Below, piece after piece: positions 52,211-60,684 of a stretch of 64,000 nucleotides of DNA. This DNA comes from Aquamicrobium aerolatum DSM 21857 (lineage in GTDB: Bacteria > Pseudomonadota > Alphaproteobacteria > Rhizobiales > Rhizobiaceae). The position numbers were made by a program, and so were the translations under genes. The stretch lies in NCBI RefSeq assembly GCF_900113935.1, contig NZ_FORF01000002.1:1-64000 (forward strand), read 5' to 3'. The notes under the pieces are model-generated. The model did no database searches, had not been told where the DNA came from, and saw nothing but the letters and a program-made list of their open reading frames with translations. The first letter of the stretch is position 1. Every line of letters begins with the position of its first letter.

Positions 52211-52986
52211 GCCTGCGCGACCCTGTTTTTCAGACCGGTCCCGAGATAGGCTTCCACAACTTCCGGGTTGCTCTTGATCTCGTCGACCGTTCCGGTCGCC
52301 AGTACCTGCCCCTGCGCCATGACGATCACCGGATCGCAAAGCTGCGCGATGAAATCCATGTCGTGCTCGATGACGCAGAATGTATAGCCACGTTCCTTGT
52401 TCAACCGGACGATGGCATCGCCGATTTCGTAAAGAAGCGTGCGGTTGACGCCCGCGCCGACCTCATCGAGGAAGACGATCTTGGGATCGGCCATCATCGT
52501 GCGACCCAGTTCGACGAGCTTTTTCTGACCGCCGGACAGATTGCCCGCAGGCAGATCCGCAACGTGGCCAAGCTTCAGGAAGTCGATGACTTCCTCGGCC
52601 TTTTCGCGTCGCGCACGGTCAAACGCCCGCACACGGCCCGGCCGAAACCAGACATTGCGCAGACTTTCACCGGGATGATCTGCCGAAACGACCATCAGAT
52701 TTTCGCGCACGGTCAGCGTCGAAAACTCATGCGCGATCTGGAAGGTGCGTAGCAGCCCCATGGCGAACAGCTCATGCGGCTCCAGCCCGGTAATATCTTT
52801 TCCGTCGAGAAAAACCCGGCCCGACGTCGGGCGATAGCGCCCGGCAATGACATTGAACAAGGTCGTCTTACCGGCCCCATTGGGACCGATAAGACCGGTA
52901 ATCTTGCCCGTCTCCAAAGTAAGGGAGGCGTTTTGCAAGGCAGCCAGGCCACCGAACTTCTTGCTAAGCCCGTCGACAACAATCAC
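52207..52986 (-). CDS. livG: Branched-chain-type ABC transporter ATPase (LivG-like)
   Basis: A 259-residue ATPase: Walker A GPNGAGKTTLFNVIAG, LLRTFQIAHEFSTLTVRENL (LivG pattern), signature SGGQKKLVELGRTM, Walker B IVFLDEVGAGVN and IEHDMDFIAQLCDPVIVM, with the typical C-terminal VVEAYLGTGLKNR. The Walker B/D-loop has VGAGVN instead of PAAGLN, a mild deviation. Confidence 0.92.
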   Translation of the reverse strand: MIVVDGLSKKFGGLAALQNASLTLETGKITGLIGPNGAGKTTLFNVIAGRYRPTSGRVFLDGKDITGLEPHELFAMGLLRTFQIAHEFSTLTVRENLMVVSADHPGESLRNVWFRPGRVRAFDRARREKAEEVIDFLKLGHVADLPAGNLSGGQKKLVELGRTMMADPKIVFLDEVGAGVNRTLLYEIGDAIVRLNKERGYTFCVIEHDMDFIAQLCDPVIVMAQGQVLATGTVDEIKSNPEVVEAYLGTGLKNRVAQA

Positions 52987-53002
52987 GATGGCCTGCCTTC
53001 AA

Positions 53003-54184
53003 TCAACGGAAGCTGACCGTTTCGGTGACGCCACCGCGAATTTCGATCTCGCGGAACGTACCTGCACTCTCGCCCGGCTCGATCAGCTCCACAGCCGATG
53101 CGCCGACATAGTCAATCTTCCCACCCTCGGCGAGAATCTTCAGACCCTTTGCCAGTTCGCCCGGCATGATCTTTTCGCCCGGAGCATTGGCAACGTCGAA
53201 CACCTTCTCCTTGACGAGCGCGCCTTCGGTCGAACCGGCAGCCTGCATGGCGAACGCCGCCAGAGCAACCGCATCGTACCATTCGGCCATATACGGCCCA
53301 GGCACCAGATCAACCGTCTTCAGCACTTCGGCAAACGTCACGGCACCATCCGAGTCGGAGCCTGGAGTCGTTCCGAACGAACCATCGAGAGCCGGCCCGA
53401 TCGCTTCAGCAAGACTGTCTCCGATCATGCCGTCGGGCAGAACGAAGAGGTCGAACGCGCCCACGTCGAGCGAGCCCTGGAGCATGCCCTTGCCGCCCTG
53501 GTCGAGGAAGCCGGCAATGACCAGCGCTTCGCCGCCAGCGGACGCCAGCGAACCAACCTCGGCGCTGTAGTCGCCCTTGCCATCCTCATGCGGAACGACC
53601 AGCGTGACCTTGCCACCCTTGGCCTCGAACGCGCTCTTGATGCTGTCGCTCAGACCTTTTCCATAGTCGGTGTTGGTGTAGGTGATCGCGACTTCTTTCA
53701 GGCCACGGTCGATCATCACCGTCGCCAGCACCTCGCCCTGACGGGCATCGGACGGCGACGTGCGGAAGAACAGGCCATCGTCGGGAATTGTGGACAGCGC
53801 CGGCGACGTCGCTGCCGGCGAAATCATCAAAATGCCGTTCGGCATGGCGACGTTCTGCAGGACAGCAGCGGAAGAACCCGAGCAGCCGTCGCCGATGATC
53901 ACATCGACCTTGTCGGAATGCACCAGACGCTCGGCAGCGGCAGTTGCCACAGCAGCGTCAATGCAGGTCGAGTCAGCGCGCACGCTGGTGATCTTCCTGC
54001 CGCCAAGGAACAAGCCGCTGGCGTTGATTTCCTCGATGGCCAGCTCCGATGCGCGGGCCATGTTGCCTGCAACAGACTCGATCGGACCGGTGAAGCCGTT
54101 GAGCAAGCCAAGCTTGACTTCATCGGCATGAACCGGCGCGGCAAGCGCCATCGACAATGCGATTGCTGAAATAGTAGTCCGCAT
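53003..54184 (-). CDS. livJ: Branched-chain-type ABC transporter solute-binding protein
   Basis: A 393-residue periplasmic protein of the Peripla_BP_6 family: signal peptide MRTTISAIALSMALAAPVHA (1-20), then DEVKLGLLNGFTGPIESVAG, SELAIEEINASGLFLGGRKI, GDGCSGSSAAVLQNVAMPNG and ISPAATSPALSTI. ATG 54184 or the ATG two codons upstream (54190) could be used; AAGGGG lies 6 bases from the former. It opens the livJGFHM operon. Ligand: an amino acid, possibly a beta-amino acid from the neighbouring aminotransferases (inference). Confidence 0.9.
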   Translation of the reverse strand: MRTTISAIALSMALAAPVHADEVKLGLLNGFTGPIESVAGNMARASELAIEEINASGLFLGGRKITSVRADSTCIDAAVATAAAERLVHSDKVDVIIGDGCSGSSAAVLQNVAMPNGILMISPAATSPALSTIPDDGLFFRTSPSDARQGEVLATVMIDRGLKEVAITYTNTDYGKGLSDSIKSAFEAKGGKVTLVVPHEDGKGDYSAEVGSLASAGGEALVIAGFLDQGGKGMLQGSLDVGAFDLFVLPDGMIGDSLAEAIGPALDGSFGTTPGSDSDGAVTFAEVLKTVDLVPGPYMAEWYDAVALAAFAMQAAGSTEGALVKEKVFDVANAPGEKIMPGELAKGLKILAEGGKIDYVGASAVELIEPGESAGTFREIEIRGGVTETVSFR

Positions 54185-54196
54185 CTCCATCCCCTT

Positions 54197-54226
54197 GTTA
54201 TACGGCGTACAATTACGGCGTACAAT
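54197..54226 (-). promoter_or_regulatory. livJ promoter carrying a 13-bp tandem repeat
   Basis: TACGGCGTACAAT occurs twice without a gap (54201-54213 and 54214-54226). On the minus strand this gives TTGTAC (54220-54225), a 17-base spacer and TATAAC (54197-54202), a good sigma-70-type promoter. The first base expected from the -10 is about 54190, at the upstream ATG. The repeated CGTACAA is similar to the half-sites at 57975-58004. Confidence 0.65.
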
Positions 54227-54427
54227 ATGCACGGCGCGCAGATTTGGCAAGGGGCGCGATCATGATCCACAACGGCGCGCTGGCACTGGGCAAGCACAAC
54301 AGGCGCCCTCCAGAACGGGATAAGAACAGCAGCAGGGTTGACCAGTCGCGACATACAGCACAAACCAGCATTTTACTGTCCTAACAAGTATCGGTCGCGA
54401 TAACCGGATGCGCGAAGGAGCTTAACC

Positions 54428-55186
54428 ATGAACCAGGTACTGGTCGGGCGACAACGACGTCGCTCCAAGAAAGCGGACAAAGGTCAGGATGCGCCGGCTC
54501 TGACTCGCGAGGCCATCGTCGAAGCCGCCATCAAGCTGCTCGACAGCAGCGACCTCGAAAATTTCAGCATGCGCAATCTTGCCAAGGAGCTCGGCGTCTA
54601 TCCGACAGCGATCTACTGGCACATTCCAAGCCGCAACGCCGTCATCAACGCCGTGATCTCGACGATCATGGACGATCTCACCCCGCCCCCGTCGGAGGAC
54701 TGGAAGGCGTGGATGAAAACGCTGTTCCGGCGCTACCGGGCGATCATCAAGCGCCACCCCAACATCTCGCCGCTGATCGGCGTGCAACTGGTGTCGAATG
54801 CGAGCGTGGATCTTGACCTCATCGAGGGCATTCTGCAGGCGCTCGTCAGTGCGGGCTTTCCAAAGCACACGCTTCCGGTAGCCTATAATGTGGTCCAGTC
54901 GGCAATGGTCGGCTTTACCACCGAAGAATTCGCCCTGGCGCCCAAGGAAGAAGCCGAGGAATGGGCCAACGGCATGCAGCAAATGCTCAGCGAGGTCGAC
55001 GCTACGGCACATCCGCTGCTGGTCGAGCATCTCGACGAGATGAAGAACCGCAGCTTCATCATGCGCTGGCAGAACGGCGTCGATGCGCCGATGGACGCGT
55101 CGTTCGAAATGTATATTGACGTGACGATCCGCGGGCTCGAATCCCTGCAGCAGGATCTGGTCAAAGCGGGCGGCAATCAGGACTGA
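54428..55186 (+). CDS. TetR-family transcriptional regulator
   Basis: A 252-residue regulator. N-terminal basic tail, then the HTH LTREAIVEAAIKLLDSSDLE with FSMRNLAKELGVYPTAIYWH (about 28-70) and the C-terminal helical ligand domain. Encoded between the divergent livJ operon and the convergent aminotransferase gene, it is the only regulator of the region. Its gene may be the source of control at the livJ and 57975-58004 sites. ATG 54428 has AAGGAG about 8 bases upstream. Confidence 0.9.
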   Translation: MNQVLVGRQRRRSKKADKGQDAPALTREAIVEAAIKLLDSSDLENFSMRNLAKELGVYPTAIYWHIPSRNAVINAVISTIMDDLTPPPSEDWKAWMKTLFRRYRAIIKRHPNISPLIGVQLVSNASVDLDLIEGILQALVSAGFPKHTLPVAYNVVQSAMVGFTTEEFALAPKEEAEEWANGMQQMLSEVDATAHPLLVEHLDEMKNRSFIMRWQNGVDAPMDASFEMYIDVTIRGLESLQQDLVKAGGNQD

Positions 55187-55204
55187 CGCCGCCCGCTCCA
55201 ACAC

Positions 55205-56578
55205 TTAGCTTTGACGCGATTGCGCCCGCTCTTCGGCGAATGCTGCCAGCGACTGCTCCAGCAAGTCCACCAGCTCCCCGACCTGCGGCTCTGTAATGAT
55301 CAGCGGCGGCGCGATCATCACCCAGTCACCATAGCGCCCCTCCGCCGTGCGGCGGGTGTACAGCATCAGCCCCCGCTCGCGTGCCAGATCGACAACGCGG
55401 TTGATCGCATGATCGTCTGGCGCGAAAGTCCGATCGCTGTTCTTGTCGGGAACAATCTCGACCGCGAGCAGCAATCCCTTGCCGCGCACATCGCCGACAT
55501 GGGCATTGCGAAGCTTCAGCCCTTCCAGCCGCGCCTTCAGGATGTCGCCCATCCTGGACGCATTCGCCATCAGGTCGCGCTCCACCAGCTCGCTCAGCAC
55601 CGCATGGCCGATGGCGCAGGAGAGCGGGTTGGCCGAGTAGGTATGGCCGTGAAGAAAGCCGCCGCTTTCACGCAGCGTATCAACCATCTCCCGCGACGCC
55701 AGGACAACGCCGAACGGCGTGTATCCGGACGAGATCCCCTTCGCCATGGTGACGATATCCGGCTGGGCATCAGGCCAATGGGCAGCCGACAGGAACTTTC
55801 CGGTCCGGCCTGCGCCGCTCATGACTTCATCATAAATCAGGATGACGCCATGCCGGGTGCAGATCTCGCGCACGCGGTTGTAATAACGCTCCGGCGCGAC
55901 CAGCGCTCCGGTGGCAAGCCCGCCCACCGGCTCCATGATGAACGCCAGCACTGTGCCGGGCTGTTCGGCCACGATCGCCTGCTCCAGCGCATCCGCGCAA
56001 TGATCGACATAGCTGTCGGCATCGAACCCGTCGGGAACCCGGTAGGTGATCGGCGCAGGAACTTTCGGCATGACGCGCGCGATCCCGGCAAAGATCTCCT
56101 CACTTTGAGGATCTCCCGTGATGCCGACGGCACCCAGTGTGCCGCCATGATAGCCGGGAACACGCGACAGCACCTTCCAGCGCTCCGGCTGACCGTTCGC
56201 CACCGCATATTGACGCGCCAGCTTGAGCGCGGCCTCCACCGCCTCAGAGCCGCCTGACACCAGAAATGCGCGTTCGAAGCCCGGCCCGGCCAACTTTGCC
56301 AGCAAGTCTGACAGATCGATATTGGCCTGGTTCTCGAAGAACGCACGGCTGGCAAAGGCAACCTTCGTGGCCTGCTCGGTCATCGCTGCGATGACGCGTG
56401 CATTGCCATGGCCGAGATTGCTGCAGACCGGCCCGGAAGACGCATCAATGTAGCGCTTGCCACTCGTATCCCACATATAGATGCCTTCGGCATGTGAGAT
56501 CATCGGCAAGCGTGCCGCATCCTTTGGCGCATAGAAGACCTGGATCGGCCCTCCGGCGTCGCCAAAATTGTCCCTCAT
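55205..56578 (-). CDS. Class III aminotransferase
   Basis: A 457-residue PLP enzyme: FLVSGGSEAVEAALKLARQY (about 106-125), Asp250 in LIYDEVMSGAGRTGKF, and Lys280 in VTMAKGISSGYTPFGVV. The pattern resembles omega-amino acid:pyruvate/PigE-type transaminases more than ornithine aminotransferase. GGGAGG lies 5 bases before ATG 56578. It lies 25 bp after the beta-aminotransferase-like gene, so the two are transcribed together from the promoter near 57975; two transaminases in tandem is unusual. Confidence 0.88.
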   Translation of the reverse strand: MRDNFGDAGGPIQVFYAPKDAARLPMISHAEGIYMWDTSGKRYIDASSGPVCSNLGHGNARVIAAMTEQATKVAFASRAFFENQANIDLSDLLAKLAGPGFERAFLVSGGSEAVEAALKLARQYAVANGQPERWKVLSRVPGYHGGTLGAVGITGDPQSEEIFAGIARVMPKVPAPITYRVPDGFDADSYVDHCADALEQAIVAEQPGTVLAFIMEPVGGLATGALVAPERYYNRVREICTRHGVILIYDEVMSGAGRTGKFLSAAHWPDAQPDIVTMAKGISSGYTPFGVVLASREMVDTLRESGGFLHGHTYSANPLSCAIGHAVLSELVERDLMANASRMGDILKARLEGLKLRNAHVGDVRGKGLLLAVEIVPDKNSDRTFAPDDHAINRVVDLARERGLMLYTRRTAEGRYGDWVMIAPPLIITEPQVGELVDLLEQSLAAFAEERAQSRQS

Positions 56579-56588
56579 GGCTTCCTCC

Positions 56589-56616
56589 CTCAACCCTTCA
56601 GCCTCAACCCTTCAGC
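56589..56616. repeat. 14-bp tandem duplication at an aminotransferase gene end
   Basis: CTCAACCCTTCAGC occurs twice back to back (56589-56602 and 56603-56616). The first copy as read by the gene encodes its last codons and stop; the second lies just after, so a recent slippage event is likely. It does not change the reading frame of either gene. Confidence 0.7.
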
Positions 56617-57929
56617 AAATCGCCATATCTGTCGAAGAAGCGACCGGACGCGGCGAGATAATGATCAATGTCCTCCTGCTGCACCGGCAGCATCAGCGCG
56701 ACAAGACCGCGACGCGCCTGATAGATACCTTCCTCGATCAAGTGGAAGAAGAACAGGTCGCGCAGGCGGCCATCGCAGCCCAAAGCCTGCTGAGGCGTTT
56801 TGACCGGCTCGACTGCCGGGTGCATGTTCATCAGGGAACCAAGCCCGGTAAACTGGACTGCAACATTTTTCTCGCGCGCCAAGGCATTGAGGCCATCGCG
56901 CATGCGGTCGCCACGCTTGGTCAATGCGACGGCGACATCGGCGGTGTAGACCTTGGTAAGACCGGCAATGCCTGCCGCCATGGTGATGACGTTGTTGTTG
57001 AACGTTCCGGGATGGGGAATGCCCTTCGGATTGCCGGGGTCCATCAGACCCATGATGTCGGCACGACCACCCACTGCACCGAACGACATGCCGCCACCGA
57101 GATATTTTCCGGCAGTCGTGATGTCCGGCATGATGCCCAGCAGCGCCTGACGTCCCCCCGCCGAAAGGCGCGACGTCATGACTTCGTCGAAGATCAGAAC
57201 CGCGCCGACCTTTTCGGTTTCCTCGCGCAGAACTTGCAGGAACTCCTTGTCGGCGGGAATGCATCCGCTGGCGCCGAGCATCGGCTCGATCAGCACGGCC
57301 GCAAGATCGTCCTTGTGCTGCGCGATCAGTTCGCGCGCGCCCTGCGGGTCGTTGTAGGTGGCGACGACATAATCATGCGGCACGTTGATCGGCGATGCGC
57401 CACCGGCAAACGCGATCACGCTGCCATGATAGGCGCCGTCGAACACCATGATCTTCGACCGGCCGGTGAATGCCTTGGCGAGCGCAATGCCGACCAGGTT
57501 TGCTTCGGTGCCCGAATTGGTAAACCGCACCATGTCCCAGGACGGGATGCGATCACACAGGATCGCCGCCAGCTGCGATTCCAGCGTGTTATGGGCTGAA
57601 AGATTGACGCCATTGGCGAGCGCGTTCTGAACCGCTTCGCGAATGTGCGGGTCGGTGTGACCATAGATGCCGGCAGTATATTCGCCGAGAAAATTGACGT
57701 AGCGGTGGCCATCGACGTCGAACAGGTGCTGACCCTCGCCACGCGCCATCGCCAGCGGGAACGGATCGTAATAGAGCACTGTGCGGGTGTTGCCGCCCGG
57801 CATGGACTTGGCCGCCTGCGCCAGCTGCGCGCTGCTTTTTGGATTTCTCAGCACATAGTCGTCACGGACAGCCTTGAGGGCTACCGCGATTGCATCACCG
57901 TTGTGCGTTTCCGTACCTGCAGATCCCAT
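56604..57929 (-). CDS. Probable beta-amino-acid transaminase (beta-PAT/MesAT-like)
   Basis: A 441-residue class III PLP enzyme close in pattern to the beta-phenylalanine transaminases of Variovorax and Mesorhizobium: MPGGNTRTVLYYDPFPL (about 43-59), EYTAGIYGHTDPHIR, MVRFTNSGTEANL, FDEVMTSRL, GKYLGGGMSFGAVGGRADIM, GTFNNNVITMAAGIAGLTK, FTGLGSLMN and DGRLRDLFFFHLIEEGIY. PLP lysine K275, Asp248. Arg49 and Arg406/407 fall at the places of the two carboxylate-binding arginines of that enzyme (remembered as Arg41 and Arg398). Expected reaction: beta-amino acid + 2-oxoglutarate or pyruvate to beta-keto acid. GGAG lies 7 bases before ATG 57929. Also called GSA-like. Confidence 0.85.
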   Translation of the reverse strand: MGSAGTETHNGDAIAVALKAVRDDYVLRNPKSSAQLAQAAKSMPGGNTRTVLYYDPFPLAMARGEGQHLFDVDGHRYVNFLGEYTAGIYGHTDPHIREAVQNALANGVNLSAHNTLESQLAAILCDRIPSWDMVRFTNSGTEANLVGIALAKAFTGRSKIMVFDGAYHGSVIAFAGGASPINVPHDYVVATYNDPQGARELIAQHKDDLAAVLIEPMLGASGCIPADKEFLQVLREETEKVGAVLIFDEVMTSRLSAGGRQALLGIMPDITTAGKYLGGGMSFGAVGGRADIMGLMDPGNPKGIPHPGTFNNNVITMAAGIAGLTKVYTADVAVALTKRGDRMRDGLNALAREKNVAVQFTGLGSLMNMHPAVEPVKTPQQALGCDGRLRDLFFFHLIEEGIYQARRGLVALMLPVQQEDIDHYLAASGRFFDRYGDLLKG

Positions 57930-57974
57930 TTCTTTGCTCCGCCCTTCGGACATAGTGGAAAACGAACTTTATTG

Positions 57975-58004
57975 GACAACGTACAGGGCTTATTGTACAT
58001 TGTC
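57975..58004. promoter_or_regulatory. 30-bp near-perfect palindrome in the divergent promoter region
   Basis: GACAACGTACA (57975-57985), GGGCTTAT, TGTACATTGTC (57994-58004): the right arm is the reverse complement of the left arm at 10 of 11 bases. It lies between the divergent aminotransferase and ligase genes, 28 bp before ATG 58032. It has the size and symmetry of a TetR-family operator; the CGTACA part matches the livJ repeats. Confidence 0.75.
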
Positions 58005-58031
58005 TAGCAAGGCGTTTGGATGGAGGGCGTA

Positions 58032-60026
58032 ATGGTCGAGGCCGGTGATTTCCTGTGGCAGGGCGACGAAGATTTCGTGGCCAGCTCTAATGTCAGCCAG
58101 TTCATGGCATGGCTCGCCACGGAGCGCGGCCATCATTTTGCCGACTATCATGAGCTCTGGCGCTGGTCGGTGGCCGACATCGAAGCGTTCTGGCAGGCGA
58201 TCTGGGACTATTTCCAGCTTCACTCGCCGACGCCCCACGACAAGGTGCTGTCGTCTCGCAGCATGCCGGGCGCGCAATGGTTTACCGGCGCAACGGTCAA
58301 CTATGCCGAGCATGTCCTGCGCAATGAGGTCAACGGCGATCCATCGCGCCCGTTTCTCTATCATCTTTCGGAACTGCGACCGCTTGGCGAAATGAGCTGG
58401 CAGGAGGTCGCGCAGAAAACGCGAATTCTGGCGACGCGCCTGCGCGCCCTCGGCGTCAAGCCGGGAGATCGCGTCGCGGCCTACATGCCCAACATTCCCG
58501 AGACGGTGATCGCAATGCTCGCGACGACCGCAATCGGCGCGGTCTGGTCCTCGGCAGCGCCGGAATTTGGTGCCGGCACGGTGATCGACAGGTTCAGCCA
58601 GATCGAGCCGACCATTGTGTTCGTGGCCGATGGCTACCGCTATGGCGGAAAGAATTTCGACCGGCGCGATGACATTTCAACGATCATCGCCGCGCTGCCT
58701 TCGGTCAAGACGGTCATCTGGATGAACTATCTGCAGCCGGACAGCGAAGTGGCGGCCATGCGTCCCGCTGTGCTGGGCTGGGAGGAAGCACTCTCCGGCG
58801 CTCCGGTGCCGGCGGCGGAGTTCGAATTCGAGCGTGTCCCTTCGGACCACCCGCTCTGGGTGCTGTTCTCGTCGGGCACGACCGGACTGCCGAAAGCGAT
58901 CGTCCACGGACATCTCGGCGTCTTGCTGGAACACTACAAGTCGGCTGCGTTCCACATGAACATCAAGCCCGGACGCTCGGTCTATTTCTACACGACCACC
59001 GGCTGGATGGTCTGGAACACGCTGATGTGGGGACCGCTAATGAACGGCATCGCGGTTCTCTACGACGGCGATCCAGCCCATCCGCGACCCGACGCGGTAT
59101 GGGACATCGCAGCGCGCACCAAGGCGCAACAGATCGGCATCAGCCCGACGCTCGTGCTGACAATGCAGAAACTGGGGATCCGGCCGGGCGAAAAATATGA
59201 CCTGTCGGCGCTTGAGGGGATTTTCCTTGTCGGCTCGCCGGCGACGCCGGAATCCTTCAGCTGGCTTTATGAAAACGTCAAAGCCGAACTCTGGGTGACA
59301 TCCCAGTCGGGTGGCACCGAATTCTGCTCCGGCCTCGTCGGCGGCTCGCCCACCCTTGCCGTCAACGCCGGGGAGATTCAGGCCCGCACGCTGGGTGCGG
59401 ACATTGTCGCGCTCGATGAGGACGGCAAGGAAATCATCGGCGAGCCGGGAGAGCTGATCATTCGCAGCCCGATGCCGTCGATGCCGATCCAGCTGTGGGG
59501 CGACAAGGATTTCGCCGCCTATCGCGACGCCTATTTCGACATTTACCCGCAGTGGTGGCGCCACGGCGATTCCTTCACCCTCAATGCGCGTGGCACCTGC
59601 TTCGTGCATGGGCGCTCGGACGCAACGCTGAACCGCTACGGGGTGCGGATCGGCTCGGCGGAAATCTATCGCACGCTCGACACGATGCCGGAAATCGTCG
59701 ACAGCCTGATCGTGTGCGTCGAGGACAAGAACGGGGGCTTCTACATGCCGCTCTTCGTGCAGATGCGTGAAGGCACGGCACTGGACGACGCCATGATCGC
59801 GCGCCTGCGGCAAAAGCTGCGCACCGAACGCAGCCCGCGCCACGTTCCGGACGAGATCATCGCGGTTCCCGCGATCCCCTACACATTGACGTCCAAGAAA
59901 ATGGAGGTGCCGGTGCGCAAACTCATGATGGGCATCCCGCTCGACAAGGCCGCCAATACCGGTTCGATGAAAGACCCAGGCGCGCTGGACTGGTTCGCAG
60001 ATTTCGCTTCCCGGCGCGCTGCCTAG
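58032..60026 (+). CDS. Acetoacetyl-CoA synthetase-like acyl-CoA ligase
   Basis: A 664-residue ANL-family ligase. Motifs: LFSSGTTGLPKAIVHGHLG (about 277-295, P-loop), TTTGWMVWN, YGVRIGSAEIYR (A8 hinge) and the C-terminal lysine in TSKKMEVPVRKL (about 620). The SAAPEFGAGTVIDRF region is that of acetoacetate-CoA ligase. It activates acetoacetate or a related beta-keto acid with ATP and CoA. Best start is ATG 58032 (GGAGGGCGTA just ahead) rather than 58020. Divergent from a beta-amino-acid transaminase whose product would be such a beta-keto acid; this is the key link of the pathway proposed in the findings. Confidence 0.88.
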   Translation: MVEAGDFLWQGDEDFVASSNVSQFMAWLATERGHHFADYHELWRWSVADIEAFWQAIWDYFQLHSPTPHDKVLSSRSMPGAQWFTGATVNYAEHVLRNEVNGDPSRPFLYHLSELRPLGEMSWQEVAQKTRILATRLRALGVKPGDRVAAYMPNIPETVIAMLATTAIGAVWSSAAPEFGAGTVIDRFSQIEPTIVFVADGYRYGGKNFDRRDDISTIIAALPSVKTVIWMNYLQPDSEVAAMRPAVLGWEEALSGAPVPAAEFEFERVPSDHPLWVLFSSGTTGLPKAIVHGHLGVLLEHYKSAAFHMNIKPGRSVYFYTTTGWMVWNTLMWGPLMNGIAVLYDGDPAHPRPDAVWDIAARTKAQQIGISPTLVLTMQKLGIRPGEKYDLSALEGIFLVGSPATPESFSWLYENVKAELWVTSQSGGTEFCSGLVGGSPTLAVNAGEIQARTLGADIVALDEDGKEIIGEPGELIIRSPMPSMPIQLWGDKDFAAYRDAYFDIYPQWWRHGDSFTLNARGTCFVHGRSDATLNRYGVRIGSAEIYRTLDTMPEIVDSLIVCVEDKNGGFYMPLFVQMREGTALDDAMIARLRQKLRTERSPRHVPDEIIAVPAIPYTLTSKKMEVPVRKLMMGIPLDKAANTGSMKDPGALDWFADFASRRAA

Positions 60027-60053
60027 GCACGCCGCACTCCCCCTCCCGCCATC

Positions 60054-60082
60054 ACGGCTCCGGCATCATCCGGAGCCGTTTT
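60054..60082. terminator. Intrinsic terminator between the ligase and the MarR gene
   Basis: ACGGCTCCGG (60054-60063), CATCAT, CCGGAGCCGT (60070-60079) followed by TTTTGG. A 10-bp perfect stem. It ends the ligase transcript; the MarR gene ends at 60087 on the other strand. Confidence 0.85.
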
Positions 60083-60086
60083 GGTT

Positions 60087-60608
60087 TCAGGGCAGTTCCA
60101 GCGTCTCGACAGACGCCTCCGCCTTGTAGACGCCCGCGCCGGAGAGCAGATCTGCCAGTTGGGACGCCGCCGCCACAGCCAGCTGTCGCTCTTCAGCCGA
60201 AAGTTGCCCGAAACGCTCGGCAAACGCTGCGCCCAGCGCCGGTGGAGCGCTTGTCAGGCTGGCAATTCCCCGTTCCGTCAGACGCACATGCACAATCCGC
60301 CGGTCGCGGCCGGAACGATAGCGCGCAACCAGCCCGCGCGCTTCCAGATTGTCGAGAACCGTCACCGCCGTCGCCGCGCTGATATCCGCATATTCCGACA
60401 GAGCAGACGAAGTAACTTCGCCCATCTCTGCAACCCCTTTCAGGATGATGAGTTGTGCTGATGTCAGTCCGCTCGCCTTGACCAGCGCGCGCGACTGAAG
60501 GTCATGCGCCCGCACCACGCGGCGGATGGCCTTTTCAAGAGCCTTGGCTTCGTCGGCTTCGACAAGTGCGGGGACAACATTCAGATCGAGGATCATTTCA
60601 GGCGCCAT
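60087..60608 (-). CDS. MarR-family transcriptional regulator
   Basis: A 173-residue winged-helix regulator: LTSAQLIILKGVAEMGEVTS, SALSEYADISAATAVTVLDN (recognition helix) and ARYRSGRDRRIVHVRLTERG (wing). It is divergent from asnO across a perfect palindrome (60618-60632). Likely represses or activates the osmoprotectant operon. Start at ATG 60608 or 60596; neither has a clear ribosome site, so a leaderless or short-leader transcript is possible. Confidence 0.85.
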   Translation of the reverse strand: MAPEMILDLNVVPALVEADEAKALEKAIRRVVRAHDLQSRALVKASGLTSAQLIILKGVAEMGEVTSSALSEYADISAATAVTVLDNLEARGLVARYRSGRDRRIVHVRLTERGIASLTSAPPALGAAFAERFGQLSAEERQLAVAAASQLADLLSGAGVYKAEASVETLELP

Positions 60609-60617
60609 TAATTCGAC

Positions 60618-60632
60618 ATCTAATGATTAGAT
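60618..60632. promoter_or_regulatory. Perfect 15-bp palindrome, MarR-type operator
   Basis: ATCTAAT-G-ATTAGAT, a 7-bp perfect inverted repeat, lies 10 bp from the MarR start and 53 bp from asnO, overlapping the AT-rich TATATAGGG that may be a -10 for asnO. Size and symmetry fit MarR-type sites. Confidence 0.75.
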
Positions 60633-60684
60633 ATATAGGGTTCATGGTCATTCGAACAATAACACAGGAAGGAACCACCCAACC

